From positions 258,001 to 322,000 of the forward strand of contig NZ_LR134378.1 of assembly GCF_900637555.1 (NCBI RefSeq): DNA of 64,000 nucleotides. The letters are read 5' to 3'. Under the pieces are notes generated by a model, which made no database searches, had not been told where the DNA came from, and saw nothing but the letters and a program-made list of their open reading frames with translations. This document shows, piece after piece, positions 33,836 through 43,986 of this stretch. How positions within the stretch are numbered: position 1 is the first letter of the stretch; each line of letters opens with the position of its first letter. Origin of the DNA: Lautropia mirabilis. Its GTDB lineage: Bacteria > Pseudomonadota > Gammaproteobacteria > Burkholderiales > Burkholderiaceae_E. Made by a program: the position numbers and the translations under genes.

Positions 33836-34765
33836 TCAGGACGAACGATGTCCTGCATCCCCTATGGATACCGGATTGGGAATTGCGGGCGGGATGGATT
33901 CCGGCGGCGCTTCAGGTGGAGAGATCTCGCCGGCGGCCAGAACCTCTTCGATGGTGGGAATGATCTTGCCAAGAAGCTTGTCGCTACGAAAAAGGTCACG
34001 ACACGCCAGCCGGACCTGCCTTTCAGGATTTCCGGGAGACTGCGCTGCAATTCTGAAAGCTATGGGAACGACTGTATCGAACTTGAACAGGTCCGCAATG
34101 TCATAGACAAAGGACAGTGGTTTTCCTGTGTGGATGAATCCGACTGCGGGCGCATAGCCAGCTGCCAGCACTGCTGCCTCGGTGATGCCGTACAGGCAGG
34201 AGGTGGCCGCTGATAGGCATCTGTTGGGTATGTCGGCCGCATCCCAGGTTTTCTGATCGTAGTTCCTGGATTTCCAGTCAACGCCGTACTGCTGTGCCAG
34301 AAGCTTGTAGGTTTCCCTGACCCTGGCGCCTTCGATGCCTCTCAGCTGCTCGACGCTACGCCGCTTTGGGGAAGGCTCTCCAAAGCGGACCTCGTACATC
34401 TTCCGGACCACCTTGAGACGGAGATCATCATCCAACGCAAGCTTGGCCTGATAGAGCAGTCGATCGGCACGAGCGCCACCGGGTTGACCACTGGCGTACA
34501 AGCGAACACCAGATTCACCGACCCACACCAGCAGGGTTCCCGCAGTAGACGCCAAGTGTACGGCCGCATGAGATATCCGGGTACCAGGCTCCAGCATGAT
34601 GCACGCGATGGAGCCCACAGGAATATGCATGCGGACGCCATTCTGATCAATGACGACGAACGCTCCGTCCTGCACATCGATCTGTCCGTACTGGACAAAG
34701 ATCATCGATACACGATCTTTCATGGGAAGCGGCCTGATGGGCGGAAGCAGCGTTGACGTACCCAT
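33836..34765 (-). CDS. cas1: CRISPR-associated endonuclease Cas1 (type I-E)
   Basis: 309 aa integrase subunit that inserts spacers. It is very close to E. coli Cas1 along the whole length (KDRVSMIFVQYGQIDVQDGA, LRGIEGARVRETYKLLAQQY and GFIHTGKPLSFVYDIADLFK). The metal ligands equivalent to E141, H208 and D221 are present in EGARVRE, FIHTG and VYDIAD. The C-terminus ends GDAGHRSS as in E. coli. It starts three bases after the cas6e stop. Confidence 0.97.
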   Translation of the reverse strand: MGTSTLLPPIRPLPMKDRVSMIFVQYGQIDVQDGAFVVIDQNGVRMHIPVGSIACIMLEPGTRISHAAVHLASTAGTLLVWVGESGVRLYASGQPGGARADRLLYQAKLALDDDLRLKVVRKMYEVRFGEPSPKRRSVEQLRGIEGARVRETYKLLAQQYGVDWKSRNYDQKTWDAADIPNRCLSAATSCLYGITEAAVLAAGYAPAVGFIHTGKPLSFVYDIADLFKFDTVVPIAFRIAAQSPGNPERQVRLACRDLFRSDKLLGKIIPTIEEVLAAGEISPPEAPPESIPPAIPNPVSIGDAGHRSS

Positions 34766-34768
34766 GAA

Positions 34769-35458
34769 TCAGCAAAGCGGACGAACCAGCAAGAGGCCGC
34801 AGCCAAAGCTTTTGGCGTGACCCACTCCCTCAAACAGTGCTTTCCTCAAGGCTTCTGGGTCTACCACCTCTGCTACACCTTGATAATCAAGACTGGAGAA
34901 CTGAATGGCCTTGTGCTTCTCGCCAGTCTCTCTCCATCTCCCAGGCCTGAGCGCATGTTGGCAGTACCCTTTCTGAAGGACACTGCGCTCATCGACCCGA
35001 AGCCCCCAGTGAGCAGCGCGCTCCAGTATCCACTTGAGCCCTGCCTCATCCATGGCAACGGCTGCATCATGCCCCAGCTGACGCGCCTCTTTCTTGGCAT
35101 TCATCAGCATGTCATGTCGCCGGGACTTTCCTCCTTCAGCAGCACGGCGGCTGACCACGGGATTGGCCCTCAAGTCAAAACGTAGGGTATTCCCCACGTC
35201 GAAGGACGGATCGTAAGCCTTACTCTGAATGTCGAACCGGCCATCTTCATCATGCGGAGGTCGCTCGGAGACAACATAGTAGGTTCGCATGTCATCCAGA
35301 CGCCTGAAGATGAAATCACGCTTACCGCCATCGGAGGCAAACAATCTCCAGATGATCTGATGATCCCGATACGCATCCCCCTGCGACTCATTCCTGATAA
35401 GCCAGGGATCCCGGCTTCGCATGGCCCTCAGGCGCACTTTTGAAAAATAATGGCTCAT
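34769..35458 (-). CDS. cas6e: CRISPR RNA endonuclease Cas6e
   Basis: 229 aa (E. coli CasE is 199). It cuts pre-crRNA at the repeat hairpin and stays on the Cascade complex. N-terminal MSHYFSKVRL and DHQIIWRLF (candidate catalytic His33) match Cas6e, and the C-terminal glycine-rich RNA-binding loop is GVGHAKSFGCGLLLVRP. The start overlaps the cas5e stop by four bases. Confidence 0.95.
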   Translation of the reverse strand: MSHYFSKVRLRAMRSRDPWLIRNESQGDAYRDHQIIWRLFASDGGKRDFIFRRLDDMRTYYVVSERPPHDEDGRFDIQSKAYDPSFDVGNTLRFDLRANPVVSRRAAEGGKSRRHDMLMNAKKEARQLGHDAAVAMDEAGLKWILERAAHWGLRVDERSVLQKGYCQHALRPGRWRETGEKHKAIQFSSLDYQGVAEVVDPEALRKALFEGVGHAKSFGCGLLLVRPLC

Positions 35459-36219
35459 CCCTGCCTCTCCTCAAGTGCCACCCACTCCTTTCTACGCTCG
35501 AACTGCCACCTGCTCCTGGACACCGGCTGGTCTGTCCGCATTGCTTCAAAGCTGGCCGCCATGCCAGGCTCCATGCCTTCTTCCCAGTAGTAGCGAACCT
35601 GACCAAGCCTGAACATCCATTGGTCGCCCTTGGAAGGCCATGGCTTGTCGAACTCATGCCTGCGGCTCATCTCGGCCAAAGAGGGAAACTGGACGCTCTG
35701 AAACGCATTCAGAAGTCCATTGGCCTGAACCACTTTGGGATCGACGGGCAAGGCCAGCGGGCAGGACTTCCTTCCCAGGTAGAGAGGATAGACCGGTCGA
35801 CGCAGCGCTTCAGCCAGACGCTTCAGCTCTTCGCCTGACTGATCAACTCTCTCCACGGCAACGATAGCCAAGCTGTCGCACCGATAGTCACGCGATGAAA
35901 GTATGGGGTCATCCTTGTCTGACATCAGCTCCTGACGCCTGGACCGAAACGTGATCTTGCGAGAAGGTCTACAAATCTCTGTAGTGTGAAAGTCACGCAG
36001 CGGCGTTCCCGCCGCCTCAAGCTTCACACCAAAACGATAGGCACCCGACAAGCTCTGCTGTTTGCTCTCATCATTACGGTCGACCCCCAAGGCGGCACCC
36101 AGTAAACCAAGCAATGCCGAGCGAGAGGGCTGTACGGAAGATCGTCTTGTCTTACCCACGGCAATCTCCCCCCAGCTGGCCATGGGGCCGTAGAGCCTCA
36201 TCATCAAGTATTCAGCCAT
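35455..36219 (-). CDS. cas5e: Cascade subunit Cas5e
   Basis: 254 aa (E. coli CasD is 224). It binds the 5-prime handle of crRNA. MAEYLMMRLYGPMASWGEIA followed by VGKTRRSSVQPSRSALLGLLGAALG is the Cas5 signature. FRLGQVRYYWEEG is also typical. It begins six bases after the cas7e stop and overlaps cas6e. Confidence 0.95.
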   Translation of the reverse strand: MAEYLMMRLYGPMASWGEIAVGKTRRSSVQPSRSALLGLLGAALGVDRNDESKQQSLSGAYRFGVKLEAAGTPLRDFHTTEICRPSRKITFRSRRQELMSDKDDPILSSRDYRCDSLAIVAVERVDQSGEELKRLAEALRRPVYPLYLGRKSCPLALPVDPKVVQANGLLNAFQSVQFPSLAEMSRRHEFDKPWPSKGDQWMFRLGQVRYYWEEGMEPGMAASFEAMRTDQPVSRSRWQFERRKEWVALEERQG

Positions 36220-36225
36220 GACGGC

Positions 36226-37260
36226 TTACTCCTTGGCAGCAAACTGCAGAAGCACCTCAAGCGAGCCCTGGCCCGTCAGAACATTGAATTCCTCATGCGC
36301 ATCCGAGCACGCGCCATACACCGTATCCATGTTCTTGCGTACCGTGGACAGTGCCGTAATGGCTTCCTGTGCATAGTCTTCACCATTGACCGGCCTGACG
36401 AAAGCCAGCGACAGAGAGCGCGGCTGCTGCGTGCCTCTCTCGACCAAGGCGTAATGAGCATAGGCACGGCTGGCAAAGCTGTTCTGCTTGCCCGTAGGTC
36501 CGACCGTCAGTGCGGTCTTGACCAATGCCTTGATGGCTTTCTCGGTCAACGCTTCATCATTGCCAAGATTCTTCTTGAGCAAATCCCTATCGATACAGAC
36601 GTACTGATAGAACACCGCAGCCGCAAAGCCGGCCTCACCAATGTGCGCTGCCCCCGGCTCATTCCGGTTCAGATCGTCCACGGCAGTGAAGTAGTCATCT
36701 TCCACAGCCGAGGCATGGACACCAATGGCATGCGCTACCTGGACGGCAGCCTCCCCGTTGAACTCCGTCTTGGATGCCAGCATCCTGCCAAACATGGCGA
36801 TGTCCACCGCCGTATGATCATGCAGCAGCGAGTCAAGCTCTTCCTTGGAGGGGGCACGCTTCTCCTCGACCAGCTTACTGATCAGCTCGTCAAGCGTCTT
36901 GAGCTCTTCAGGTGCAACATGAACCAACTGCTGAATCTCAAGTGACTTTTTATCTTTCAACTCACCATAAACACCCGCAATGGCTCTTGCCCATTCCTTA
37001 GACTCCCCCTCTGACACACCCATTGCCTTCAGTGCCTCGAACACCTCGACCCCCAGCCTCTTCGTGCGGGTTCCGATGCTGCCGGCCAATTCCTGCTGGA
37101 AGGTCTCTGAGGTTCGCCACGCACGCTTGAGACTCTGCGAGGATACTCGAAGACGCTCCACCCCCCCCAGACGCGCTGTCTTGGGGTTACCCAGATCATC
37201 CCTGTTCAGATTGGCGGGCGGGTAGGAGGTGAGGAAGTGCAGTTGGATGAATTGAGTCAT
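36226..37260 (-). CDS. cas7e: Cascade backbone subunit Cas7e (Cse4/CasC)
   Basis: 344 aa (E. coli CasC is 363). It forms the six-copy backbone along the crRNA spacer. FIQLHFLTSYPPANLNRDDL followed by GNPKTARLGGVERLRVSSQ is diagnostic, as are TVGPTGKQNSFASRAYAHY and AAGFAAAVFYQYVCIDRDLL-like text. The start overlaps the cse2 stop (ATGA). Confidence 0.96.
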   Translation of the reverse strand: MTQFIQLHFLTSYPPANLNRDDLGNPKTARLGGVERLRVSSQSLKRAWRTSETFQQELAGSIGTRTKRLGVEVFEALKAMGVSEGESKEWARAIAGVYGELKDKKSLEIQQLVHVAPEELKTLDELISKLVEEKRAPSKEELDSLLHDHTAVDIAMFGRMLASKTEFNGEAAVQVAHAIGVHASAVEDDYFTAVDDLNRNEPGAAHIGEAGFAAAVFYQYVCIDRDLLKKNLGNDEALTEKAIKALVKTALTVGPTGKQNSFASRAYAHYALVERGTQQPRSLSLAFVRPVNGEDYAQEAITALSTVRKNMDTVYGACSDAHEEFNVLTGQGSLEVLLQFAAKE

Positions 37261-37898
37261 TTCAGATTCTCCTTTATCGATTCCGGTTCATCGGCATCGG
37301 CCTGTTGGCCAGCGCTCAGGTAGTAGTCATAAGCCCAGTGAAACTTGACGCCACTGCCGGCACGTGATGCCAAATTACCTTGTTCCAGCTGCCAAGCAAA
37401 CAGATCATCGGCAAGCTGTGCAACGTCGGTTTTCTTCCCTGCCAATTGAATGGCACGGCGTATCTTCAGAAAAAAGTCCTCAGGTATGGAAGCGGCTTGC
37501 AAGGACCTGAATCTAAGCTCGCTCATCGCAGGACGCTCCCCGTCAGAGCCTTTCCCGAGACGTGATGCCAATGTCTTGCCGTCGACAAGATCTTCTTTGA
37601 CATGAGCCAACGCCCCTGCAACCCAAGCAAGCTGTTCGTAAATCCTTGACTCGTCAGAGAACAACTTATTTCCCGCACCCAAGACAATGAGGCGTCTGGC
37701 AAAAAGTAGCGTCGCACTGTTGGACAGCAACTCTTCCGCGGTCATGCAACGCCGCAAACGGGCACCATCTGCCTGACCCTGGCCACGAAGTTCACCAATC
37801 AGGGCGTCCTTGTCCTGATCCCTGCGGTGCAGAGACCTCCACCAGTCTCGAACCCATTGACGCTGCTTCTCGCTCATTCTGAACTTTCTAGGTGTCAT
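37257..37898 (-). CDS. cse2: Cascade small subunit Cse2 (CasB)
   Basis: 213 aa (E. coli CasB is 160). The two-copy small subunit stabilises the R-loop. RRCMTAEELLSNSATLLFAR and the C-terminal WQLEQGNLASRAGSGVKFHWAYDYY are family stretches. I chose ATG at 37898 because it overlaps the cse1 stop by four bases; the frame to 37958 reads into cse1. It is longer than the E. coli protein by about 50 residues. Confidence 0.9.
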   Translation of the reverse strand: MTPRKFRMSEKQRQWVRDWWRSLHRRDQDKDALIGELRGQGQADGARLRRCMTAEELLSNSATLLFARRLIVLGAGNKLFSDESRIYEQLAWVAGALAHVKEDLVDGKTLASRLGKGSDGERPAMSELRFRSLQAASIPEDFFLKIRRAIQLAGKKTDVAQLADDLFAWQLEQGNLASRAGSGVKFHWAYDYYLSAGQQADADEPESIKENLK

Positions 37899-39556
37899 GA
37901 TTTCGATTTCCCTCTCGCCTCGGCTTTCTTGCCCCGATTCGGATCCACGATGTCCCACAACGGCTTCAACTTCTCATCACTATTCAAGTACCTTCCAAGA
38001 GTCGCTCGAGCTTGGACAACTCTCCTCATGTTCTGTTCCTCGATGGGGGCACTGAGAACCCATTGATCGAACAGGCGAAAGACCATGCACCTTGTTTCTC
38101 TGAGCCAAACCTTATACACGTCTATAAGCGCACTTATCTCTTCTTTCTCATCCTTGGCTTCACCGGTTTGTTCTGGTGAACTCCTGTGAAGAACCGACAG
38201 ACCGTTCAGCACCTCGTAGAACAAATGTTCGGTTGCCTCCCAGAAGCTATCTGTTACGGCAGGCTCATCAACTCTCCCCGGCTTGCTGAACCATGCCGAC
38301 TGGACTTGCTCATGTAGCATCCTAACCATCCCATCAGCCGAGTCCAGAACTTCCTTCACCCGACCAATGAAAACTGCCCTCTTGCTGAGATCAACCTCAT
38401 GAATCGGCAATGTACTTTCACACCAGCACATGGCATCCATGTTCGACATCTCATAACCGAAGCACCATAGCCGACAGCCCTTCCGCCTTTCCTTTCTTGC
38501 ACGGTTTTCATTGAAGTAACGGACCACCCTTGCAGCATCCGGCTGATGATCATCATTCCCCAGCACCAGCCCAAGCCAATCACGATAACCCTTTCCGGCC
38601 TGCCTACCCTTAGACGAGATGGGTGGTTTCTGCCCTTCAGGATCAAGACTGTATGGCGTCAGGGGATGCAACCAGTTCCCGGTATAGTTCGTCCCACCAT
38701 GTCGGGTCAGATAGTGACGGATCGTTCGGACACCCTTTGCCGCGCAGATGGAGCAGCTCCCGTGGTCGTCAATGGTCGATTTGTCGATACGGATACGACG
38801 GGGCATGCTCCAGTAAGCCTGAAGCGGATGGACCGATTCCGGTGTCGTCTCTACGCCATCACTACCATCACTGGTCCGGGTAGCAACCATCCATGGCAAT
38901 ACGTCGCCGATCCTCTTGATATCAGAATAGCTGTCATTCAGAGCGTTCTTTGGCAACACATTGAGCCATAGCTTCTGCCACAGCGTGGACGGCTTTTCAG
39001 GATTGTCATCGACAGGAACAACTAAGGTAGTTAGAGGCCCACCACCTCGGAGTGATGTTCTCGTTCCCCTCCCCCCCGTCGGCGAATTTATTTGCAACGT
39101 GAACAGTGCTTTAGCAAGGCAGCTTTCGCATAGCACGAAGTCTTCCTGGTGAACGCTGAAGTACAAGTTACTTCTGGACCCCGCATCGATCAGAAGACTG
39201 CGTACCGAGTTCTGGTTCAGCTTCAGACCGGCTGTCTTCAGAAGCAGAAGGTCCTGCATGAAAGCAGGACCTTCTGCCTCCAGATCGAAAGCGCTCTGAT
39301 ACGTGCAGAACGCCTCGGCAAGGTCATCTCGACTTGGAGGATCTTGGTAAAGCTCCTTCCACTCATCCTCGTCTTCAGGCGCTATGGAAAGCTGCAGAAG
39401 CCCAATCAGGAATTGGTATATCGCCCCACGAAAGTCCGGACGTGGTTCAGCGATATCAATCCAATTACCCGTGATATCCAGAGGCGATATGGTTTCACGA
39501 CCCCCCTTGCTCGAAACCCCTTTTAGCCAGCCTTCTGTAATCAGATTCATATTCAC
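37895..39556 (-). CDS. cse1: Cascade large subunit Cse1 (CasA)
   Basis: 553 aa (E. coli CasA is 502). It recognises the PAM and recruits Cas3. N-terminal MNLITEGWLKGV, then DIAEPRPDFRGAIYQFLIGLLQL, NSPTGGRGTRTSLRGGGPLTTLV and RHGGTNYTGNWLHPLTPY are typical. Four cysteines (CESC about residue 140 and CSIC about 270) could bind zinc as in some CasA proteins. The coding DNA is clearly poorer in GC than genes outside the locus. Confidence 0.95.
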   Translation of the reverse strand: MNMNLITEGWLKGVSSKGGRETISPLDITGNWIDIAEPRPDFRGAIYQFLIGLLQLSIAPEDEDEWKELYQDPPSRDDLAEAFCTYQSAFDLEAEGPAFMQDLLLLKTAGLKLNQNSVRSLLIDAGSRSNLYFSVHQEDFVLCESCLAKALFTLQINSPTGGRGTRTSLRGGGPLTTLVVPVDDNPEKPSTLWQKLWLNVLPKNALNDSYSDIKRIGDVLPWMVATRTSDGSDGVETTPESVHPLQAYWSMPRRIRIDKSTIDDHGSCSICAAKGVRTIRHYLTRHGGTNYTGNWLHPLTPYSLDPEGQKPPISSKGRQAGKGYRDWLGLVLGNDDHQPDAARVVRYFNENRARKERRKGCRLWCFGYEMSNMDAMCWCESTLPIHEVDLSKRAVFIGRVKEVLDSADGMVRMLHEQVQSAWFSKPGRVDEPAVTDSFWEATEHLFYEVLNGLSVLHRSSPEQTGEAKDEKEEISALIDVYKVWLRETRCMVFRLFDQWVLSAPIEEQNMRRVVQARATLGRYLNSDEKLKPLWDIVDPNRGKKAEARGKSKS

Positions 39557-39674
39557 TTCGCCTCCTCCCCATCAATCATTTCAGCACAAAGTGATTGGAG
39601 AAAGAAGAAATTTTCAACCACATGCCCTTTCCAGAACAGCATTACCTTGTTCACTCATGTACGCATGACCATTA

Positions 39675-42410
39675 CTACCAGGCCATACCGGACTCAGCGC
39701 TGTATTTCATGATCAGCTCTTTCCCCCTTTCATCGACCACCCTGCCAACAAGCTCTTCGCGCTCAGAAACCAAGGGAAGGATGAACGAATGATCCCGTAG
39801 CAACGAGGTCTTCTCCCTCAATGTCTCGATGGCGCTGGCAAATCTTGTCTGCCAGGAATCAGCAAGCCTTTGGGCAACGCTTGCCCGAACGCGGACGGCG
39901 GACTGTTCCCAGGGGTTGTCGTCTTCAGCGCGCAGGGGGCGCAGCACACCGTCCTGCCATACTGCCAGGTAGATGTTCAGGGTCTCGTCGCCGAATCGGG
40001 TCGGCACCTGGTCGTCCTCGTACCAGCGGGCGCTGCTTCCCATGCAGTAGCCCTTCCCGATTTCCAGGGCATTGAAGTTGGCCTGGCTCTGCATGGCCAT
40101 GTACTGACCGATCTGTTTCAGGCTCAACGCTCGCAGTTCGTCCGGAATACGGTCCAGATCGGCACCATAGACCGCCTCCACCAGATGGCGCACAGCACCG
40201 GGCTCACCTTGCTCACCCGGTGTAGTGATGCTTCCGGCTTCCTTCAGCGCATTCGCCCCCAGCCAAAGCTTGCCGGCATCGGGATACACATAGGCCGCCG
40301 TCGGGAAGAGCGTTTTGTACCAGGAGGCATCCGGACTTCCCTCCAGTGAAGGGGAGAGAATGATCAGCTCGGGCTCTGATCTGCCTTCCCGGCCGTCCAG
40401 GGAGAGATCCCCATTTGCCTGGCGGAGGTGGCGATGCAGACGGCCAGCCCGCTGGATGATCAGATCGATGGGCGCCAGATCGGAGATCATCAGATCGACA
40501 TCGAAGTCCAGACTCTGCTCCAGCACCTGCGTACCTACCAGCACCCAGCCTGCGCGATCCTGGCTGCCTGATCGCTTTCCAAACCTGTCCAGCACACGCT
40601 CTTCGATCTCCAGCCGGTCGCCCATGGCATAGCGGCTATGGAACAGCATGAGCTTCTGGTCGGGCGACGCATCCTGAAGGAGGCTGTACGCCTTGCGCGC
40701 ATCAGCCACCGTGTTTCTTATCCAGGCGACACATCCACCCTTTTGGGTAACTTCCGAGATCCTTGCCAGTACGGCGTTCTCGTCATGAACCATGCTGACC
40801 TGCACGCGACGCTTCAACTGTGGACGCGTCTCGCACGCATGGACCCGAATCTCCTTGCCGATCTGCGTTGCCAGGGGATACCTGTTGTCATCCAGTTCAC
40901 AGTCTTCGTCGATTCCCAAGCCGCGCCGATAGGCGTCGATGAGCCTCTCCCGTGTCTCCAGCGGAAGGGTGGCAGACAGCAGGATGACACTGCCGCCCTG
41001 ACTGGCATGGGCCATCAGCAACTTCCGCAGCAACGACATCATGTAGTCGTCGTAGGCATGCACCTCGTCCACCAACAGCACTTTGCCGCTCAGGCCTATA
41101 AGGCGCAACGACTGGTGACGAGCAGGCAGAACAGCCAATAAGGCCTGGTCCAGCGTACCGACGCCCACCTCTGCCAGCAGCGCTTTCTTGCGATTGTCCG
41201 CCAACCAGGCGTTGCATTGCGCACTGGCGCTGCTTTCATCCGGCTGGTAGCTACGGTCGCCGGGTTGATCCTCGGATTGCAGTACGCTTTCCTTGAACTC
41301 CTTGACCAGCTGCCGGGCACCGTGAGAGAGCACCAGCGATGGATTGCTGCCTTCCCTGTAGAGACGCCGATAGACCTCTCCCACCCGCCTGTACATCTGG
41401 TTGGAGGTTGCCATGCTGGGCAAGGCAAAGTACAGGCCCTGCGCGAGACCGGCCTGCATCAGCCGCTGGGTCAGAATCAACGCTGCTTCGGTCTTGCCCG
41501 CACCGGTCACGTCTTCAAGCAGGAAGAGCTGTGGCCCGTCCTCCAGTTCGACGGTTGCAGCGTAGTTCTGCAAGGGCGTGGGTGACTTCAGATAGTCGAA
41601 CAGCTTGGTGGGATCATCCCAATTCTTGACTGGACTCCAGGCCAGGCCCGTACTGGCAACTGCCTTGTCTGCAAACTCAAGCGCCTTTGGCCAGTACTCG
41701 GACAGTACCAGGGGCTGACTGCGATAAGGGAAGAAGCTCTGGTTGGAGCCCAGCCAGTCTGCCAGAACGCCCAGACCGGCCAGGCGCCACGAGTGCTTCT
41801 TCAGTATCTTTGTATGCGAACTGCCGGGTTTCGGCAGGGGAAGGACATCTTGCAGGATCAGGTCCTTCACATCCGACATGAAGCGCCGTGCAGCCTCCAG
41901 GTCTTCGGCCATGAAGGCTTTTTCCACATTCGCTCCGACAATCCCTCCCCCCTCACTGTCCAGCGGCGGCCTGCCGTGGTGCCCAGCTGTTGCCCGCATC
42001 CAGATCTCCCAGAAACCATGGTCTGGCGACGGTATTCCCTCAGGGACAGCCTCCGTATCGACAAGCTCCATCCACAGCCACCACCCGAGCGTGTCATGGC
42101 ATGGCTCGTAGCTTTTGGCGGAATTGGGAGGAACCAGTCCCGGGATGGGCTCAGGCAGCACCCCTTGAAAGGCACGGGCGAACTTTCCCTGATCATGCAG
42201 GGCCATGAAAAAGACGAACAGGGCTTCGACCTGCCGCTGAGGCCAGCCCAGTTCTTCTGCAAGCAGACGCAGAGAAAAATGAGGGAGGTCCAGAAGCTTT
42301 CTGGCGCATGCCGCCACGTCCAGAGCGTGGAATGGCAGCAGGTGATAGGCGTCTTCCCCCTTGTCCTGAGAAGAGGCTTTACCCCAGTAGAAAAAGTACG
42401 ATTCAGCCAT
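39675..42410 (-). CDS. cas3: CRISPR-associated helicase/nuclease Cas3 (type I-E, HD-helicase)
   Basis: 911 aa from the chosen ATG (E. coli Cas3 is 888). Cas3 degrades the DNA targeted by Cascade. HD nuclease: H in LLPFHALDVAACARKLL, HD in FMALHDQGKFARAFQG, H in GHHGRPPL. Helicase: Walker A DVTGAGKTEAALIL, DEVH box LLVDEVHAYDDYMMSLL, motif III LLSATLP, motif VI QRAGRLHRHLRQ. The C-terminal domain is present. I chose 42410 because MAESYFFYWGKASSQDKGED matches the usual Cas3 start; the open frame continues to 42602. A gap of 118 bases to cse1 suggests cse1 may have its own promoter. Confidence 0.94.
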   Translation of the reverse strand: MAESYFFYWGKASSQDKGEDAYHLLPFHALDVAACARKLLDLPHFSLRLLAEELGWPQRQVEALFVFFMALHDQGKFARAFQGVLPEPIPGLVPPNSAKSYEPCHDTLGWWLWMELVDTEAVPEGIPSPDHGFWEIWMRATAGHHGRPPLDSEGGGIVGANVEKAFMAEDLEAARRFMSDVKDLILQDVLPLPKPGSSHTKILKKHSWRLAGLGVLADWLGSNQSFFPYRSQPLVLSEYWPKALEFADKAVASTGLAWSPVKNWDDPTKLFDYLKSPTPLQNYAATVELEDGPQLFLLEDVTGAGKTEAALILTQRLMQAGLAQGLYFALPSMATSNQMYRRVGEVYRRLYREGSNPSLVLSHGARQLVKEFKESVLQSEDQPGDRSYQPDESSASAQCNAWLADNRKKALLAEVGVGTLDQALLAVLPARHQSLRLIGLSGKVLLVDEVHAYDDYMMSLLRKLLMAHASQGGSVILLSATLPLETRERLIDAYRRGLGIDEDCELDDNRYPLATQIGKEIRVHACETRPQLKRRVQVSMVHDENAVLARISEVTQKGGCVAWIRNTVADARKAYSLLQDASPDQKLMLFHSRYAMGDRLEIEERVLDRFGKRSGSQDRAGWVLVGTQVLEQSLDFDVDLMISDLAPIDLIIQRAGRLHRHLRQANGDLSLDGREGRSEPELIILSPSLEGSPDASWYKTLFPTAAYVYPDAGKLWLGANALKEAGSITTPGEQGEPGAVRHLVEAVYGADLDRIPDELRALSLKQIGQYMAMQSQANFNALEIGKGYCMGSSARWYEDDQVPTRFGDETLNIYLAVWQDGVLRPLRAEDDNPWEQSAVRVRASVAQRLADSWQTRFASAIETLREKTSLLRDHSFILPLVSEREELVGRVVDERGKELIMKYSAESGMAW

Positions 42411-42723
42411 TCCGAGCCCTTTTTTTGGCGCATATGAACAGCCCTCTGCGTCAGCCCCCTCCTCCAACGACTCTGCCTTGGATGCCTTGTCTCCTGCGAT
42501 GGCTGCCAAGGTATTCAACCCGCCAACTGGACGAGAGAAGTCTACATTCAGGTGCAGATGGACACTGCCACTGCGATACGAAACGCAATATTGTGTGTCC
42601 ACCGCTGCCTGGATATTGCTGTTTTATCCCGACAAACGGCTCTCGCCTCTCCGACAGGCGGTCGATTTCAGGTCATGCGCGGCAGCTTTCCCTTCTTGTA
42701 CGGCAGTCTCCCCACCCACACCC
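42411..42723. other. Region between hipA and cas3
   Basis: About 313 bases that should hold the cas3 promoter. The cas3 frame stays open to 42602, so a longer Cas3 N-terminus cannot be excluded. No clear promoter or hairpin could be fixed. Confidence 0.45.
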
Positions 42724-43986
42724 CTATTCCGCCACAAACGCCCCCTCAAACCCCCGCAACTCCTTCTGCGTCAATCCCACCTCTGGTGACAGTGCCACCT
42801 CACGCCACCCGGCTACTGCTGCGCGCACTTCATCCAGTACCTTCTGCGCAGCCTCCGGCGTCAGCGCGAATTCCCGGGAGCGAGCCAGCAACATGCGGGT
42901 GTTGGTGATGGGGCCGTCCTCTTCCGAAAGCCACACTTTGGATTCTCTGTCCTTGTCAGGAAAGGGGTTGATGTCGAATGCCGGCGAGAGACGCCAATGG
43001 CCGTTCGTGGCATGCAGAAAGCCGTGGTTCTGCAGGTGGTCATCCACATTGGTGATGAGCAGATTGAAGATGAGGCGTCGCCACAGTTGCTGCAGGTCGG
43101 CGGTGGGGTCAAGCGCATGGCGGCGAATGACTTCGGCGATTTCCAGATAGCTTCTTTCATCATCCCGCGATGCCTGCAGCATGGTGGCAGCCGACTGGTA
43201 GGGAATGCGCCCGCCATCCGGCTGTCTGTCGAAGCGGTAGATGAGGGCGACGGGAATGTCTGCCAGCTGCACGACTCTCGATTCGGCGACCTGGATGCCG
43301 GCACGTTGGGCGAGCTTCAAGGCCAGCACTTCGCCACGTGTGACGCTGCGGGTGTCGCCAATGCTGGGAAACTTGCCGATGGCCAGGCGGCCGCTCTCGT
43401 CCACCAGGGTGCATTTGGGGCGCATGCCGCCCAGGGAGGTACCCCTGCCCTGCAGGTAGCGCAGGTCTTCGTCGGTCTCGTCTCCGCGCTCGATGGCATG
43501 GCTGGCCCGGAAGGCGCGCTCCAGGGCGATGAGGGGCGGCGTGGTCCGGCGGCCGGGCTCAACGGAACGGTGCCACTGGCCATCCGCACCTTTCAGCCTC
43601 AGCGCACCAACACGGGCGCTGTCGTCCACGGCCAGCAGGTAGTCCAGTTCGGTCAGTGCGCCCAGGGTCGAGTCTTTCTGGCGGCGCTTGGCATGGTCCC
43701 GCGCGATGACTCTTCTTCCCCAGGCGTCCGGTGCCGTGTCGGCCAGTGCGCCATGAAAGGGCGAGTCATGCGAGGTGGCGGCCTTGTGAGGCTGGTGGCC
43801 GGATGTCCACTGCAGGTCGGCTGAAACATTGAAGCCATCCGGGCTGGCCAGCCAGCTGGCGTCGTAGGCAAAGGCCGTGCTTTCGCGTCTTCCCTGGCGG
43901 GTGTAGATGAGCGATCCGATGGGGGTGCCTTTCTGCCCCACGCACACCTGCACGTGCTGGCGAAGGGTGTTCGATGGTGCAGCCAT
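42724..43986 (-). CDS. hipA: HipA family toxin kinase
   Basis: 420 aa (E. coli HipA is 440). HipA toxins phosphorylate GltX or related targets and cause growth arrest. Family motifs: TSLGGMRPKCTLVDESG (nucleotide loop), YRFDRQPDGGRIPYQSAATM, catalytic NLLITNVDDHLQNHGFL (Asp and Asn present) and LSPAFDINPFP (the DFN-like metal Asp). The frame begins at ATG 43986, overlapping the hipB stop as TGATG. The kinase appears intact. It lies directly upstream of cas3 on the same strand, and its GC content resembles the chromosome more than the cas genes. Confidence 0.93.
   Translation of the reverse strand: MAAPSNTLRQHVQVCVGQKGTPIGSLIYTRQGRRESTAFAYDASWLASPDGFNVSADLQWTSGHQPHKAATSHDSPFHGALADTAPDAWGRRVIARDHAKRRQKDSTLGALTELDYLLAVDDSARVGALRLKGADGQWHRSVEPGRRTTPPLIALERAFRASHAIERGDETDEDLRYLQGRGTSLGGMRPKCTLVDESGRLAIGKFPSIGDTRSVTRGEVLALKLAQRAGIQVAESRVVQLADIPVALIYRFDRQPDGGRIPYQSAATMLQASRDDERSYLEIAEVIRRHALDPTADLQQLWRRLIFNLLITNVDDHLQNHGFLHATNGHWRLSPAFDINPFPDKDRESKVWLSEEDGPITNTRMLLARSREFALTPEAAQKVLDEVRAAVAGWREVALSPEVGLTQKELRGFEGAFVAE

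Noticed and set aside
42411-42602. 64-codon N-terminal extension of Cas3
   Set aside because: Type I-E Cas3 proteins normally begin near MAESYFFYWGK; the extension has no similarity. Kept as a possibility only.
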